Assembly (NCBI RefSeq): GCF_000968135.1
Contig: NZ_FO538765.1
Coordinates: 2,061,819 to 2,125,818 of the forward strand
DNA from: Magnetospira sp. QH-2
GTDB lineage: Bacteria > Pseudomonadota > Alphaproteobacteria > Rhodospirillales > Magnetospiraceae
Length of the DNA: 64,000 bases
Direction of reading: 5' to 3'
The stretch's first letter is position 1. Each line of letters opens with the position of its first letter. The notes beneath the pieces were generated by a model. The model was not told where the DNA came from. It worked only from the letters and a program-made list of their open reading frames with translations, and made no database searches. Of the stretch, positions 29,749-39,768 are shown in pieces. A program made the position numbers and the translations under genes.

Positions 29749-31259
29749 TGCAAATCCGGCCCGATTTCGCCCAGTTCAAGGCAACCTACGAATCGGGTCG
29801 CGCGCAGGTGGCCTGGACCACCCTGGTCGCTGACCTGGAAACGCCGGTCTCCGCCTATCTGAAATTGGCCGACGGACGGTGCAATTCCTTCCTGTTGGAA
29901 TCGGTAACCCAGGGCACCAATCGCGGCCGCTATTCCTTTATCGGCCTGAAACCCGACGTCATTTGGCGTTGTCACGGGCCCAAGGCAGAGATCAACCGGC
30001 AGGCGCGCATGGACCCGGATTCGTTCGAGGCCTGCCAATTGGACAGTCTGGCCTCTTTCCGCGCCCTGCTGGCCGAGAGCCATATTGATCTGCCCGAGGA
30101 ACTGCCGCCCATGTCAGCGGGTCTGGTGGGCTACATGGCCTATGACATGATCCGCCAGATTGAGACCCTGCCCGACGACAATCCGGATGAGATCAATATT
30201 CCAGACGGTATCTACATGCGGCCCAGCGTGATCGCCGTGTTCGACAATATCGAAGATCTGGTGACCGTCATCACCCCGGTCTGGGTCGATGAGGACAACA
30301 TCAGCGCCGAGGCGGCGCATGAACAGGCCCGCACCCGGCTTGCCGATGTGGTGGCCGATTTTCAGCGCTCCCTGCCCTATCGGCGGGAACGGCCTTCGGA
30401 CACGGCGGATCTGGGTGAACCGCAGTCCAATATGACCCGCGAGCAGTTCCACTCAATGGTCGACAAGGCCAAGGAATACATCCTGGCCGGGGATATCTTT
30501 CAAGTGGTGCTGTCGCAGCGTTTCCGGCTGCCATTCAATCTGCCGCCCTTTGCGCTGTATCGATCTTTGCGTCGGTTGAATCCATCGCCCTATTTGTTCA
30601 ATCTGGATTTCGGTGATTTCACCATCGTCGGCTCAAGCCCTGAAGTGCTGGTGCGGGTGCGCGATGGCGAGATCACCATCCGCCCCATTGCCGGAACCCG
30701 CCCCCGTGGCGCCACGCCCGAGGAGGATCGGGCACTGGCCAAGGACCTGTTGGGCGATGAAAAAGAGTTGGCCGAGCACCTGATGTTGCTGGACCTGGGC
30801 CGCAACGATGTGGGCCGGGTGGCCAAAGTTGGGTCTGTCCGGGTGACGGAACGTTCGATCATCGAGAACTATTCCCACGTCATGCATATCGTTTCCAACG
30901 TGATCGGAGAATTGGACCGTGATCGGGCCGATGAGCTGGATGCCCTGTTCGGCGGTTTCCCGGCAGGCACCGTCTCCGGCGCACCCAAGGTGCGTGCCAT
31001 GGAAATCATCGATGAGTTGGAACCGGAAAGGCGCAGCTTCTATGCGGGCTGTATCGGCTATTTCGGCGCCAACGGCGATATGGATACCGCCATTGCCCTG
31101 CGCACCGCCCTGGTCAAGGACGGCACCCTCTATGCCCAGGCGGGCGGCGGAATTGTCCACGATTCAACGTCCGAAGGCGAATACCAGGAAAGCCTCAACA
31201 AGGCCCGCGCCATCATCCGCGCGGCCCAGGAAGCGGTCCGCTTCGCGGCTCGGGGCTAA
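29748..31259 (+). CDS. trpE: anthranilate synthase component I
   Basis: A 503-residue chorismate-utilising enzyme. The N-terminal part (TPVSAYLKLADGRCNSFLLE) carries the feedback Trp site, where the LLES element is intact. The C-terminal catalytic blocks include YFQ-like DIFQVVLSQRF, PSPYLFNLDFGD, IRPIAGTRPRG, DLGRNDVGRV and GGFPAGTVSGAPK. It works with TrpG. There is no leader-peptide or attenuator because it overlaps ppiD by one base. It ends tail to tail with the deacetylase gene, sharing the CTAA at 31256-31259. Confidence 0.97.
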   Translation: MQIRPDFAQFKATYESGRAQVAWTTLVADLETPVSAYLKLADGRCNSFLLESVTQGTNRGRYSFIGLKPDVIWRCHGPKAEINRQARMDPDSFEACQLDSLASFRALLAESHIDLPEELPPMSAGLVGYMAYDMIRQIETLPDDNPDEINIPDGIYMRPSVIAVFDNIEDLVTVITPVWVDEDNISAEAAHEQARTRLADVVADFQRSLPYRRERPSDTADLGEPQSNMTREQFHSMVDKAKEYILAGDIFQVVLSQRFRLPFNLPPFALYRSLRRLNPSPYLFNLDFGDFTIVGSSPEVLVRVRDGEITIRPIAGTRPRGATPEEDRALAKDLLGDEKELAEHLMLLDLGRNDVGRVAKVGSVRVTERSIIENYSHVMHIVSNVIGELDRDRADELDALFGGFPAGTVSGAPKVRAMEIIDELEPERRSFYAGCIGYFGANGDMDTAIALRTALVKDGTLYAQAGGGIVHDSTSEGEYQESLNKARAIIRAAQEAVRFAARG

Positions 31260-32503
31260 CCCAGGATATCCACCATGCGGCTGAGCGGCACCAAGGTGAT
31301 TCCCTTGGCCTTCAACTTCGGCAGCCACTCGCCAAGCATGCGGATGGTGGCGTCGCGCGGGTGGCCAATGGCAATGGCCCGACCATTGCGTCGCGCCAAT
31401 TTCTCCAAGATTGCCAATTGCTTGGCCACGGCATCATCTTTGTTGACGTTATCCAAAAACACATTGCGCATGGCAAAGGGAATGCCCACCCGACGCGCCA
31501 CGTCAGGCCCGGCCGTCTTGCCGGTGGTGCGGGAATCCAAAAAAAACAGCCCGCGGTCCCTGAGTTCTTCGAGAACCACGGCCATGGACGAGGCATCGGC
31601 GGTGAAGGCGCTGCCCATGTGGTTATTGACCCCAACGAAGCCCTCGAAACGGCTGAGGCCCCAATTAAGACGGCGGCGGATCTCGTTCGGCTCCAGCCCC
31701 AATTCCAAGACCTCAGGCCCCGGGTCCAGCTTGGCATTGCCCGGCTGCATGGGAAAATGCACCAACAGTTCATGCCCGGCGGCGGTGGCAGCGCCGGTCT
31801 GACTTGCCAAATCTTCGGCATAGGTCAAAAAGGCCATGGTCAAGGGACCGGGCAAGGCAATGGTTTTACGGGTGCGCTTGTGATCAATCCCCAGATCATC
31901 AATCACCACGGCCACCATGGGTCCTTCCTTGGTCGGCGCAGGTAGCGCGGCAGGCGGCAGGGAGGCCACCTGTGGCGAGGCCGCTGCACCCGGCGGATCG
32001 AGGGGGAACAGCTCCTGAAACACCTGACCAACGGGCGCCGCCTTGGGCGGTGGCATGACACCCCCCGGCTTGATCCTGGGCTTCGGGGCCTGCGCCAGCA
32101 TGGCCACGGCGCTGGTCTCATTGACCACCGGTTCCTGAACCACCGGCGCCGGGGCGGCCAGGAATGGTTCGGGTGCCTTTGGGAGCAAAGATTCGGGCGG
32201 CGTGGGATCCGGGCCTTCATAGATATCGTGAGGCAGCGCTTCCTCGTAGGGCAGGCTTTCCAGATGAGCCAGTTCTTCGATCGGGTCGGGAAAGATCGGT
32301 TCCGGCGGCGGTAACTGGTATGGCGCCCCGCCATTGCGGCGCTTGTAATAGGGAATCTCCTGCGAGACCTTTTTAATGCTGACCACGCGGGAATCGTCGC
32401 CGCGCAGCATCACCCCGGCCCCATAGCCGAACGCCAGGGTTCCCACGGCCATCATGCCATAGACAACCCAGCGAATCAGGGGCTTGGTCGGTAAAAGCGG
32501 CAT
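31256..32503 (-). CDS. divergent polysaccharide deacetylase family protein
   Basis: A 415-residue protein with an N-terminal membrane segment (WVVYGMMAVGTLAFGYGAGV), a Pro/Ala-rich linker of about 150 residues and a C-terminal domain of the divergent polysaccharide deacetylase family: VAVVIDDLGIDHKRTRK, LTMAFLTYAEDLASQT, HELLVHFPMQP, GVNNHMGSAFTAD and AIAIGHPRDATIRML. The conserved D-D, H-x-x-M and N-N-H-M-G-S residues are in place. Role in envelope glycan trimming is inferred from family; the substrate is unknown. It overlaps the end of trpE by 4 nt. Confidence 0.92.
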   Translation of the reverse strand: MPLLPTKPLIRWVVYGMMAVGTLAFGYGAGVMLRGDDSRVVSIKKVSQEIPYYKRRNGGAPYQLPPPEPIFPDPIEELAHLESLPYEEALPHDIYEGPDPTPPESLLPKAPEPFLAAPAPVVQEPVVNETSAVAMLAQAPKPRIKPGGVMPPPKAAPVGQVFQELFPLDPPGAAASPQVASLPPAALPAPTKEGPMVAVVIDDLGIDHKRTRKTIALPGPLTMAFLTYAEDLASQTGAATAAGHELLVHFPMQPGNAKLDPGPEVLELGLEPNEIRRRLNWGLSRFEGFVGVNNHMGSAFTADASSMAVVLEELRDRGLFFLDSRTTGKTAGPDVARRVGIPFAMRNVFLDNVNKDDAVAKQLAILEKLARRNGRAIAIGHPRDATIRMLGEWLPKLKAKGITLVPLSRMVDILG

Positions 32504-32557
32504 TGGTCCCGGTCCCGGTTAATGATCCTCGACCCCTACCCCGGCGCGAGGATGGCG

Positions 32558-34729
32558 TCAACGACCTTGGGGCTTCCACCGCCTGAGAAGCAAGGAATTG
32601 CTGACCACGCTGACACTGGACAAGGCCATAGCCGCGCCGGCCACAACCGGACTCAGTTGCCCGGATACGGCCAAGGGAATAGCAATGACGTTATAGACGA
32701 AGGCCCAAAACAGGTTTTGGCGGATCTTGTTGGCCGTGGCCCGCGAGATATCCAGCGCATCGGCCACCAGGTCCGGACGACCGCGCATAAGGGTTATCCC
32801 GGCGGTGGCCATGGCCACGTCGGTGCCGGTCCCCATGGCGATCCCCACATCCGCCGCCGCCAGGGCAGGCGCGTCATTGATGCCGTCGCCCACCATGGCC
32901 ACGCCGCCCTTGCCACGCAAGGGCGCCACCATATCGGCCTTGTCGCCGGGCATCACCTGAGCGATGACCTCGTCCAGGCCCAGGGTCCGGCCGACTTTTT
33001 CCACTGCCGCCCGACTATCGCCACTGAGCAGAATGGTCCGCCGCCCCATGGCCTTGAGGCGGGCGACGGCCGAGGCCGATTCGGCCTTGATATTGTCCCC
33101 GAACGCCAACAATCCTGCAGCTTTGCCGTTGATCGCCACATAGACCACCGTATGACCTTCGGCTTCCAGATCCGTCACCGGCTCGACGGGAATATCCCTC
33201 TCGGCCATCAGGCGAGCATTGCCAATCAGCACATTTTTCTTGCCGACCCGGGCTTCCAGGCCGCGCCCCGGCAAAGCGGTAAAGCTTTCCAACTTGGGCA
33301 GGGTTTTCACTTCGCATACATCCAGCAAGGCCCGGGCCAGGGGATGTTCACTGCCCTGTTGGGCGGCAGCCGCCAGGATCACCAGAGATTCGGTCTTGCG
33401 GCGTCTATCCAGGCTCTTGGCCAGCACCATTGTCGGGCGCCCCTCGGTCAGGGTGCCTGTCTTGTCGAACACAACGGTTCTCGCCTTATGCGCCCCCTCC
33501 AGCGCCGCCGCGTCGCGGATCAAGATGCCCGCCCGGGCTGCCGCGCCCGTCCCGACGATGATCGCCGTCGGCGTCGCCAGGCCTAGGGCACAAGGGCAGG
33601 CAATAACCAGCACCGACACGGCATGGATCAGCGCTTCGACCCCGGACGCACCAGCCAGTAGGTGCCCGGCAAAGGTCCCGTAGGCGATTACCGTGACCAC
33701 CGGCACAAAGATCGCCGCCACCCGGTCCACCAAACGCTGCACAGGGGCTTTGCTGGCCTGAGCGTTCTCGATCAGACGCACAATGCGCCCCAACACCGAT
33801 TCGGCGCCAATGGTGGTCGCCGAGACTCGAAGTAGCCCCTCGCCATTCAGGGCCCCTCCGGTCACCCTATCGCCTGGCGCCTTGGCCACCGGCAGGCTTT
33901 CTCCGGTCAATAGGGATTCATCTGCCTGGGACTCGCCTTCCATGACCTCGCCGTCCACCGGGAAGCGTTCACCAGGCCGCACGATCACCAGATCACCACA
34001 GCGCACCGCCTTGACCGGAATGGCAATTTCCTCGCCATCGCGGAGAATGCGCGCGGTCTCGGGACGGAGATGGCCGAGGGCCCGAATGGCCGCCGTGGCA
34101 CTCCATTTGGCGCGTCCTTCGAGCACCTTGCCCAGCAGGACCAGGGTCACCACACTGGCCGAGGCTTCGAAATACAGATGATCCGCCTCGCCGCGCAGCA
34201 TCAGGAAAAGGCTCAATCCATAGGCCGCCGAGGTACCCAGCACCACCAGCAGATCCATGTTCGACGACTTGGCCCGCACCGCATTGTTGGCCGCCACATA
34301 GAATCGGAACCCGGCCCCGAATTGGACAATCGTCGCCAAGACCAATTGGACCAGGGGGGACAAGACCAACCAGCCGCCGGTCCACATGGCAATCATTTGC
34401 AACCAGAATGGCAGGGTAAGGGTCAGGGCCCCGGCGAGCACCCACAGATCCCGGCGCAGGCGGGCATTCTGTCTTGCTTCCAAGGCCTCATAACCGTCTT
34501 CCGCCGCCGGTTCGGCGCCGAATCCGGCCTTCTCCACCGCCTTGATCAGGTCGGTGGTGGCCAAGGTGGCATCCTTATAGGCGATGGAAGCCTTTTCATT
34601 GGCCAGGTTGACGGTCGCCGAGACCACCCCCGGCTGATTATTGAGCACCCGCTCCAACCGCCCGGAGCAGGCGGCACAGGTCATGCCTGAAATGGTCAGC
34701 TCCAGGCTTTGTATATCAATCTTGTTCAT
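32558..34729 (-). CDS. copA: copper-exporting P1B-type ATPase
   Basis: A 723-residue pump. One N-terminal metal-binding HMA domain has [12 protein letters not shown] (Cys18/Cys21). About eight membrane helices follow, with the ion-site motif [11 protein letters not shown], the actuator loop LLTGESLPV, the phosphorylation site [10 protein letters not shown], the HP locus SEHPLARAL and the hinge [12 protein letters not shown] second metal-site block YNVIAIPLA and [13 protein letters not shown] in the last helices fits Cu(I) specificity. Start ATG 34729 follows AAGG. No CueR-like regulator or chaperone is in the window. Confidence 0.93.
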   Translation of the reverse strand: MNKIDIQSLELTISGMTCAACSGRLERVLNNQPGVVSATVNLANEKASIAYKDATLATTDLIKAVEKAGFGAEPAAEDGYEALEARQNARLRRDLWVLAGALTLTLPFWLQMIAMWTGGWLVLSPLVQLVLATIVQFGAGFRFYVAANNAVRAKSSNMDLLVVLGTSAAYGLSLFLMLRGEADHLYFEASASVVTLVLLGKVLEGRAKWSATAAIRALGHLRPETARILRDGEEIAIPVKAVRCGDLVIVRPGERFPVDGEVMEGESQADESLLTGESLPVAKAPGDRVTGGALNGEGLLRVSATTIGAESVLGRIVRLIENAQASKAPVQRLVDRVAAIFVPVVTVIAYGTFAGHLLAGASGVEALIHAVSVLVIACPCALGLATPTAIIVGTGAAARAGILIRDAAALEGAHKARTVVFDKTGTLTEGRPTMVLAKSLDRRRKTESLVILAAAAQQGSEHPLARALLDVCEVKTLPKLESFTALPGRGLEARVGKKNVLIGNARLMAERDIPVEPVTDLEAEGHTVVYVAINGKAAGLLAFGDNIKAESASAVARLKAMGRRTILLSGDSRAAVEKVGRTLGLDEVIAQVMPGDKADMVAPLRGKGGVAMVGDGINDAPALAAADVGIAMGTGTDVAMATAGITLMRGRPDLVADALDISRATANKIRQNLFWAFVYNVIAIPLAVSGQLSPVVAGAAMALSSVSVVSNSLLLRRWKPQGR

Positions 34730-34774
34730 GGGCCTTATGTAAGCCTGCCCGCATTGACACGCAATCACCGGATC

Positions 34775-36754
34775 TCAGCATTGGTACCCCCAGTGCCGGG
34801 CCCAGGGCGCCAAAATCGGCATAACCGGCTCCATTTGAGCCCGATAGCGTGTCCACCGGCCCGAGGCACTTCGATAGATCGGCTGAGTCACCTGATCATA
34901 GCTTGGGGTGCGTACCCGCCCCCGTTGCCGCGCGGTTTCGGCAAAATCCCTGAACGCGTCAGTCCACTCCAAACCGAGAAAATCCACCAGCGGTCCAAGC
35001 GTACCTTCGAAATCATCCACCAGGTCTTCGTAGCGGATGGTGTAAACCGCTGGATCGAACAGAGCCTCGTAGCGGCTCCACAGGCCGAATACGCGGTCGT
35101 AGAGCGTCGCCGCGCTCTCCAGCTCACGGAAATTGGCCATGGCGTCGTTTTGCTTGAAGTTCTGCATAAAGCAACTCAGCACACAGTCGCAGGGATGGCG
35201 CAGGGCAAGGATAAAGCGAGCCTTGGGAAACAGGCGGCAGATCAATCCGGCTTCGACCATATTCAATGGCATCTTGTCGACGATATGGGGGACGTCGCCG
35301 GCTTCGTCGCGAAATGTCTCCAATCGTTCGAAATACAGGTCCCGAAGCGTCCGGATCTCGTTCGGGTCAAGGGTGGCCAAGGCCTCCGGATTGCCCCTCT
35401 CCATGGCGGCCAAACGGGTACTCACGGCTTCGAGCATCGGACGTTCCTCGATGACCCCGACCAAGGGATGACTGCGGAGAATGCTATCCAACAGCGTGGT
35501 TCCCGAGCGCGGAAAGCCGACCAGGAATATGGGATCGAGTCGGTCGTCGAGCCCCTGTGCGCCGGTCCAGTCGTGAGGGTCAACCGTGGCAAACCAGGCG
35601 CCCAGGCGATCAATAAACGCCGCATATCCAGCCGGATTCACCTCCTGAGCCTGTTCCGTCCGCGCCGCCCATTCGTTGGATTGGCGGAAGTAATCAAAGG
35701 CTGCCGAGGGGTCATCAATACGGTCGCAAGCCTCGCCAAGCAATTGGGCGCGGGCAGCGTTAAAATGGGGATCTTCCGGTCCCGGCTCCCGCGCTTCGAG
35801 AATCTCTCTAACAGCTGAATAGGCCCCTTCGCGTTTTTTGACCATCGCTTGCCAAAGGGTCAGTCTCGGGTGATCTGGACAGGCCGCTTCCACCGCCGCT
35901 ACGGCCTCTGTTAGCTCGTTGACTTGATTGGATTGTTCAAGCAATTCGATCAACGAATCGTGGGTTGCCGCACGCTGCGGTTCCAGCTCCAGAGCGCGAT
36001 GGAAATGAACCTTTGCACGCTCCATGTCGCCCAGAAACCTTGCTGCAATGCCCAGATTGTGATGCGCCTCCGCCATGGTCGGCTCGAGGGCCAAGGCTTG
36101 CTCGAAATGGCCCAATGCCTTCTGCGTTTGATCCAATCGATGGCTGACCGCCCCCAGCTTCAAATGAGCAAGGGCATGGCGGGGCATGAGGTGCACGGCC
36201 TGACCATAGGCCGCCGCCGATTCTCGAAGCTGCCCCAGTCCTTCCAGGGCAATGCCCAGATTGTAGTGGGCCAAACCAAAGTCGGGCTTGAGGTGGATCG
36301 CTTCGAGAAAGGATTTTGCCGCTTCCTCGCCCTCATTCAAGGAAAGCTGCGACACGCCGATATTGTACCGAGCCTCGCAATAATCATGCTTCAGGCTCAA
36401 TGCCTTGCGAAATTCATCAATGGCCTTGATGGATCGCCCCTGCGCTTCTAGGACCAGCCCTAGATTCGTATGGGCCTCGGCGCTTCCCGGATCATCGCGC
36501 AGCGCCTCTGCAATGTGTAGTTCCGCTTCATCCAGGCGTCCGGACTGATAGGCCGCGACCCCTAAATAGTGACGGGCATGGCTTTGATGCGGATCCTTGG
36601 CCAGCACCCGCCGATACAAGGCCTCGGCCTCGGCCACTCGGCCTGACTGGTGCAGAGTCAGAGCCTGTTGTAGCCACCCGATCCCCTCCTCGCTCGCCTG
36701 GGACCCGGCCCGCTTGGCTTCCCGTTCCCGTCGTCTTCGTTCCGCCCGGTTCAT
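34775..36754 (-). CDS. TPR-repeat sulfotransferase
   Basis: A 659-residue two-part protein. The first ~340 residues are about nine consecutive TPR units (for example ALTLHQSGRVAEAEALYRRV, ALSLKHDYCEARYNIG, AHYNLGIALEGLGQLRESAA). The C-terminal ~260 residues are a sulfotransferase-3 type domain with the PAPS-binding P-loop IFLVGFPRSGTTLLDSIL and the second nucleotide block FILALRHPCDCVLSC, ending YRSASGRWTRYR. Start ATG 36754 follows GGGGAG; the longer frame to 36880 is not supported. The acceptor is unknown, perhaps a glycan or protein tyrosine; bacterial relatives often lie in polysaccharide clusters. Together with copA and the deacetylase it lies between trpE and trpG on the opposite strand. 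Confidence 0.9.
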   Translation of the reverse strand: MNRAERRRREREAKRAGSQASEEGIGWLQQALTLHQSGRVAEAEALYRRVLAKDPHQSHARHYLGVAAYQSGRLDEAELHIAEALRDDPGSAEAHTNLGLVLEAQGRSIKAIDEFRKALSLKHDYCEARYNIGVSQLSLNEGEEAAKSFLEAIHLKPDFGLAHYNLGIALEGLGQLRESAAAYGQAVHLMPRHALAHLKLGAVSHRLDQTQKALGHFEQALALEPTMAEAHHNLGIAARFLGDMERAKVHFHRALELEPQRAATHDSLIELLEQSNQVNELTEAVAAVEAACPDHPRLTLWQAMVKKREGAYSAVREILEAREPGPEDPHFNAARAQLLGEACDRIDDPSAAFDYFRQSNEWAARTEQAQEVNPAGYAAFIDRLGAWFATVDPHDWTGAQGLDDRLDPIFLVGFPRSGTTLLDSILRSHPLVGVIEERPMLEAVSTRLAAMERGNPEALATLDPNEIRTLRDLYFERLETFRDEAGDVPHIVDKMPLNMVEAGLICRLFPKARFILALRHPCDCVLSCFMQNFKQNDAMANFRELESAATLYDRVFGLWSRYEALFDPAVYTIRYEDLVDDFEGTLGPLVDFLGLEWTDAFRDFAETARQRGRVRTPSYDQVTQPIYRSASGRWTRYRAQMEPVMPILAPWARHWGYQC

Positions 36755-36882
36755 GGCACTCCCCGTGATTCGGCCACAGGATAGCTTGATCCAAGAAGCC
36801 TCGAAAGGCTTGACCCCAACCCGCCCTTGACGCCCTCCCCCCGCCTGGGCAGGATGGCCGCTCCGCTGAGAGAGAGGCATCC

Positions 36883-37470
36883 ATGTTTCTGCTGATCGAT
36901 AACTACGACAGCTTTACCTATAATCTGTGGCATTTCCTGAGCGAATTGGGCGCCACCGTCGAAGTGCACCGCAATGACGCGCTGACCGCCGACGAGGCTC
37001 TGGCCCTAAACCCGCAAGGCTTGATCATCTCACCGGGCCCTTGCGACCCTGATCAGGCAGGAATCTGCCTGGAACTGATCGACAAGGCGGCAGGCAAATT
37101 GCCTGTTCTGGGGGTCTGCCTCGGCCATCAATCCATCGGACAGGTCTTTGGCGGGAAAGTCGTGCGCGCGCCCACCTGCATGCATGGCAAACTGAGCCCG
37201 ATCGCCCATACGGGAAAAGGGATTTTTGCCGGGTTGCGCAATCCCTTCACCGCCACCCGCTATCATTCCTTGCTCGTGGATCGCGAGAGCCTGCCCGATG
37301 ACTTGCAGATCACGGCGGAAACCAAGGATGGCCTGATCATGGGATTGCAGCACAAGTCGCTGCCCATATTCGGTGTCCAATTTCATCCCGAGAGCATCGC
37401 TTCGGAGTTGGGGCACGACCTGTTACGAAATTTCCTGAAAATCACCTCCAAGGAGCCTTTGGCGGCATGA
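36883..37470 (+). CDS. trpG: anthranilate synthase component II (glutaminase)
   Basis: A 195-residue class I glutamine amidotransferase starting [19 protein letters not shown]. Nucleophile Cys in [16 protein letters not shown] and the His-Glu pair in [11 protein letters not shown] are present, as are the oxyanion loop ISPGPCDP and the T-R-Y-H-S-L segment. It supplies ammonia to TrpE and may also serve as PabA. ATG follows GAGAGAGG. It overlaps trpD by ATGA, the start of the trpGDC block. Confidence 0.97.
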   Translation: MFLLIDNYDSFTYNLWHFLSELGATVEVHRNDALTADEALALNPQGLIISPGPCDPDQAGICLELIDKAAGKLPVLGVCLGHQSIGQVFGGKVVRAPTCMHGKLSPIAHTGKGIFAGLRNPFTATRYHSLLVDRESLPDDLQITAETKDGLIMGLQHKSLPIFGVQFHPESIASELGHDLLRNFLKITSKEPLAA

Positions 37471-38492
37471 GCGATACGGCCCACTACCTAAAACCCCTTC
37501 TGGCCCAGGTGGCCGACGGCGTCTCCATGAGCGAGGACGAAGCGGCCCAGGCCTTTGAAATCATCATGTCCGGCCATGCCACCGACGCCCAGATCGGCGC
37601 CTTTTTGATGGCATTGCGGCTGCGCGGCGAGACGGTGGAGGAAATCACCGGCGCCGTGCGCACCATGCGCGCCAAGATGCTCACCGTCACCGCTCCGGAC
37701 GGCGCCATGGATATTGTCGGCACCGGCGGCGATGCCTCGGGCACCTACAACATCTCCACCGCCTCGGCCTTCGTGGTCGCCGGTTGCGGCATCCCCATCG
37801 CCAAGCACGGCAACAAGGCCCTGTCGTCCAAGTCCGGCGCCGCCGACGTCCTGACCAGCCTGGGCGTGAATATCGGTGCTGAAATGGATGTGGTGGAAAA
37901 AGCCATAGCCGAGGCCGGGATTGGCTTCCTGATGGCCCCGCGCCATCATAGCGCCATGAAATACGTAGGCGCTCCCCGGGTTGAGATGGGAATCCGCACC
38001 ATCTTCAACCTGCTCGGCCCCATGTCCAATCCCGCCGGGGTCAAACGGCAGATGACCGGCGTCTTCTCCCGTGACTGGGTCCGCCCCATGGCCGAGGTTC
38101 TGGGTCGCCTGGGCTGCGAGAAGGCCTGGGTGGTGCATGGCTCCGATGGTCTCGATGAACTGACCACCACCGGCCCCTCCTTTGTTGCCGAACTGAAGGA
38201 TGGCGCAGTTGCCGAGTTCGAGGTCTCGCCTGCCGACGCGGGCCTGCCCATGGCGGCACCGGAAGACCTCAAGGGGGCCGACCCGGAAACCAACGCCAAA
38301 GCCCTGCGCGATGTGCTGGGTGGGACAGAGGGTGCCTATCGCGACGTGGTGCTGTTGAATGCGGCCGCCTCCTTGGTGGTTGCCGACAAGGCCGGGGATC
38401 TGAAACAAGGCGTGGCCCAGGCCGCCGACAGCATCGAGTCCGGCAAGGCATTGGCGGCATTGGACAAATTGGTCGCGCTGACCAATGGATAA
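37467..38492 (+). CDS. trpD: anthranilate phosphoribosyltransferase
   Basis: A 341-residue enzyme joining PRPP and anthranilate. The PRPP loop [17 protein letters not shown] and the following [18 protein letters not shown] are typical, as is [15 protein letters not shown]. Length is normal. It overlaps trpG by 4 nt and trpC by 8 nt, indicating a tightly coupled operon. Confidence 0.98.
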   Translation: MSDTAHYLKPLLAQVADGVSMSEDEAAQAFEIIMSGHATDAQIGAFLMALRLRGETVEEITGAVRTMRAKMLTVTAPDGAMDIVGTGGDASGTYNISTASAFVVAGCGIPIAKHGNKALSSKSGAADVLTSLGVNIGAEMDVVEKAIAEAGIGFLMAPRHHSAMKYVGAPRVEMGIRTIFNLLGPMSNPAGVKRQMTGVFSRDWVRPMAEVLGRLGCEKAWVVHGSDGLDELTTTGPSFVAELKDGAVAEFEVSPADAGLPMAAPEDLKGADPETNAKALRDVLGGTEGAYRDVVLLNAAASLVVADKAGDLKQGVAQAADSIESGKALAALDKLVALTNG

Positions 38493-39288
38493 TGTGCTCG
38501 ACAAGATCTGCGCCGACAAACGCGACCATGTGGCCCGCTGCAAGGCTGACCGCTCCCTGGCCGATGTGGAGCGTGCCGCCAAATCCGCCGAACCCACCCG
38601 TGGATTTGCCGAGGCCCTGACCCAGGCCGTGGCGGAAGGTGGACACGGCCTGATCGCGGAAATCAAAAAGGCGTCGCCCTCAAAAGGCCTGATTCGCGGT
38701 GATTTCGATCCCGAAACGTTGGCCGCCGCCTATGAGGCCGGAGGCGCTTCTTGCCTGTCCGTACTCACGGATCAACCCTACTTTCAGGGCCATGATGACT
38801 ATCTGGTGGCTGCCCGATCGGTGGTCGATTTGCCGGTCCTGCGCAAGGATTTCATGGTCGATCCCTATCAGGTCACCGAGGCCAGGTCCTTAGGTGCCGA
38901 TTGCATCTTGTTGATCATGGCGGCGCTGGATGACGGCCTGGCCAAGGAGCTTGAATCGGCAGCCATGGACTGGGGCATGGATGTGCTGATCGAAATCCAC
39001 GATGGCGAGGAATTGGACCGGGCCTTGGCGCTGCGCTCTCCCCTGCTCGGCATCAACAACCGCAACCTCAAGACCTTGGAGGTCAGTTTGGCCACCACCG
39101 AGACACTGGCCCCCCGCGTGCCCACGGACCGCCATCTGGTCTGCGAAAGCGGATTGTTCTCCGCCAAGGACCTGCATCGCATGTCCAAAGTTGGCGCCCA
39201 CCGGTTTTTGATCGGTGAGTCTCTGATGCGTCAACCGGATGTGGCGGCGGCGACCAAGGCCATCCTCGCCCCGATCGAGGACCTCTGA
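38485..39288 (+). CDS. trpC: indole-3-glycerol phosphate synthase
   Basis: A 267-residue TIM-barrel enzyme. Visible active-site blocks: [16 protein letters not shown] (catalytic Lys and the phosphate-binding S-P-S), [48 protein letters not shown] and FLIGESLMR. It is not fused to TrpF. It sits in trpG-trpD-trpC and runs straight into moaC (2 nt). Confidence 0.98.
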   Translation: MDNVLDKICADKRDHVARCKADRSLADVERAAKSAEPTRGFAEALTQAVAEGGHGLIAEIKKASPSKGLIRGDFDPETLAAAYEAGGASCLSVLTDQPYFQGHDDYLVAARSVVDLPVLRKDFMVDPYQVTEARSLGADCILLIMAALDDGLAKELESAAMDWGMDVLIEIHDGEELDRALALRSPLLGINNRNLKTLEVSLATTETLAPRVPTDRHLVCESGLFSAKDLHRMSKVGAHRFLIGESLMRQPDVAAATKAILAPIEDL

Positions 39289-39290
39289 GA

Positions 39291-39767
39291 ATGGCGGAAT
39301 TCTCTCATTTTGACACCAATGGCAACGCGGTCATGGTGGATGTGTCCAAAAAAGACAGCACCGAACGCACCGCCACGGCCGAGGGAAAGGTTTTGGTCTC
39401 GCAGGAAACCATGGACCTGATCCAGGGCAAGGGCTTCAAGAAAGGCGACGTGCTCGGCGTGGCCCAACTGGCCGGCATCATGGGCGCCAAACGGACCCCC
39501 GATCTGATTCCCTTGTGCCACCCCCTGGCCCTGACGTCGGTCAAAGTCGATCTGTCGTGCGACCTGGTGGATACCGCCGTGGTCATTTCCGCCACCTGCA
39601 AGCTGGCCGGTAGGACCGGGGTGGAGATGGAAGCCCTGACAGCCGTCGCGGTCGCCGCCCTGACCGTCTATGACATGTGCAAGGCGGTGGACAAGGGCAT
39701 GCGGATCACCGACATTCGGCTCACCCACAAGGCCGGAGGCAAATCCGGCACCTATGAGGCCCCCTGA
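39291..39767 (+). CDS. moaC: cyclic pyranopterin monophosphate synthase
   Basis: A 158-residue protein acting in the first stage of molybdenum cofactor synthesis, after MoaA. Family blocks: [32 protein letters not shown] and [19 protein letters not shown], then MCKAVDKGM and [10 protein letters not shown]. The catalytic Lys/Asp region (K in VDKGM, KSG tail) is intact. It follows trpC by 2 nt and precedes moeA by 1 nt, the common trpC-moaC-moeA order of alphaproteobacteria. Confidence 0.97.
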   Translation: MAEFSHFDTNGNAVMVDVSKKDSTERTATAEGKVLVSQETMDLIQGKGFKKGDVLGVAQLAGIMGAKRTPDLIPLCHPLALTSVKVDLSCDLVDTAVVISATCKLAGRTGVEMEALTAVAVAALTVYDMCKAVDKGMRITDIRLTHKAGGKSGTYEAP

Positions 39768-39768
39768 T

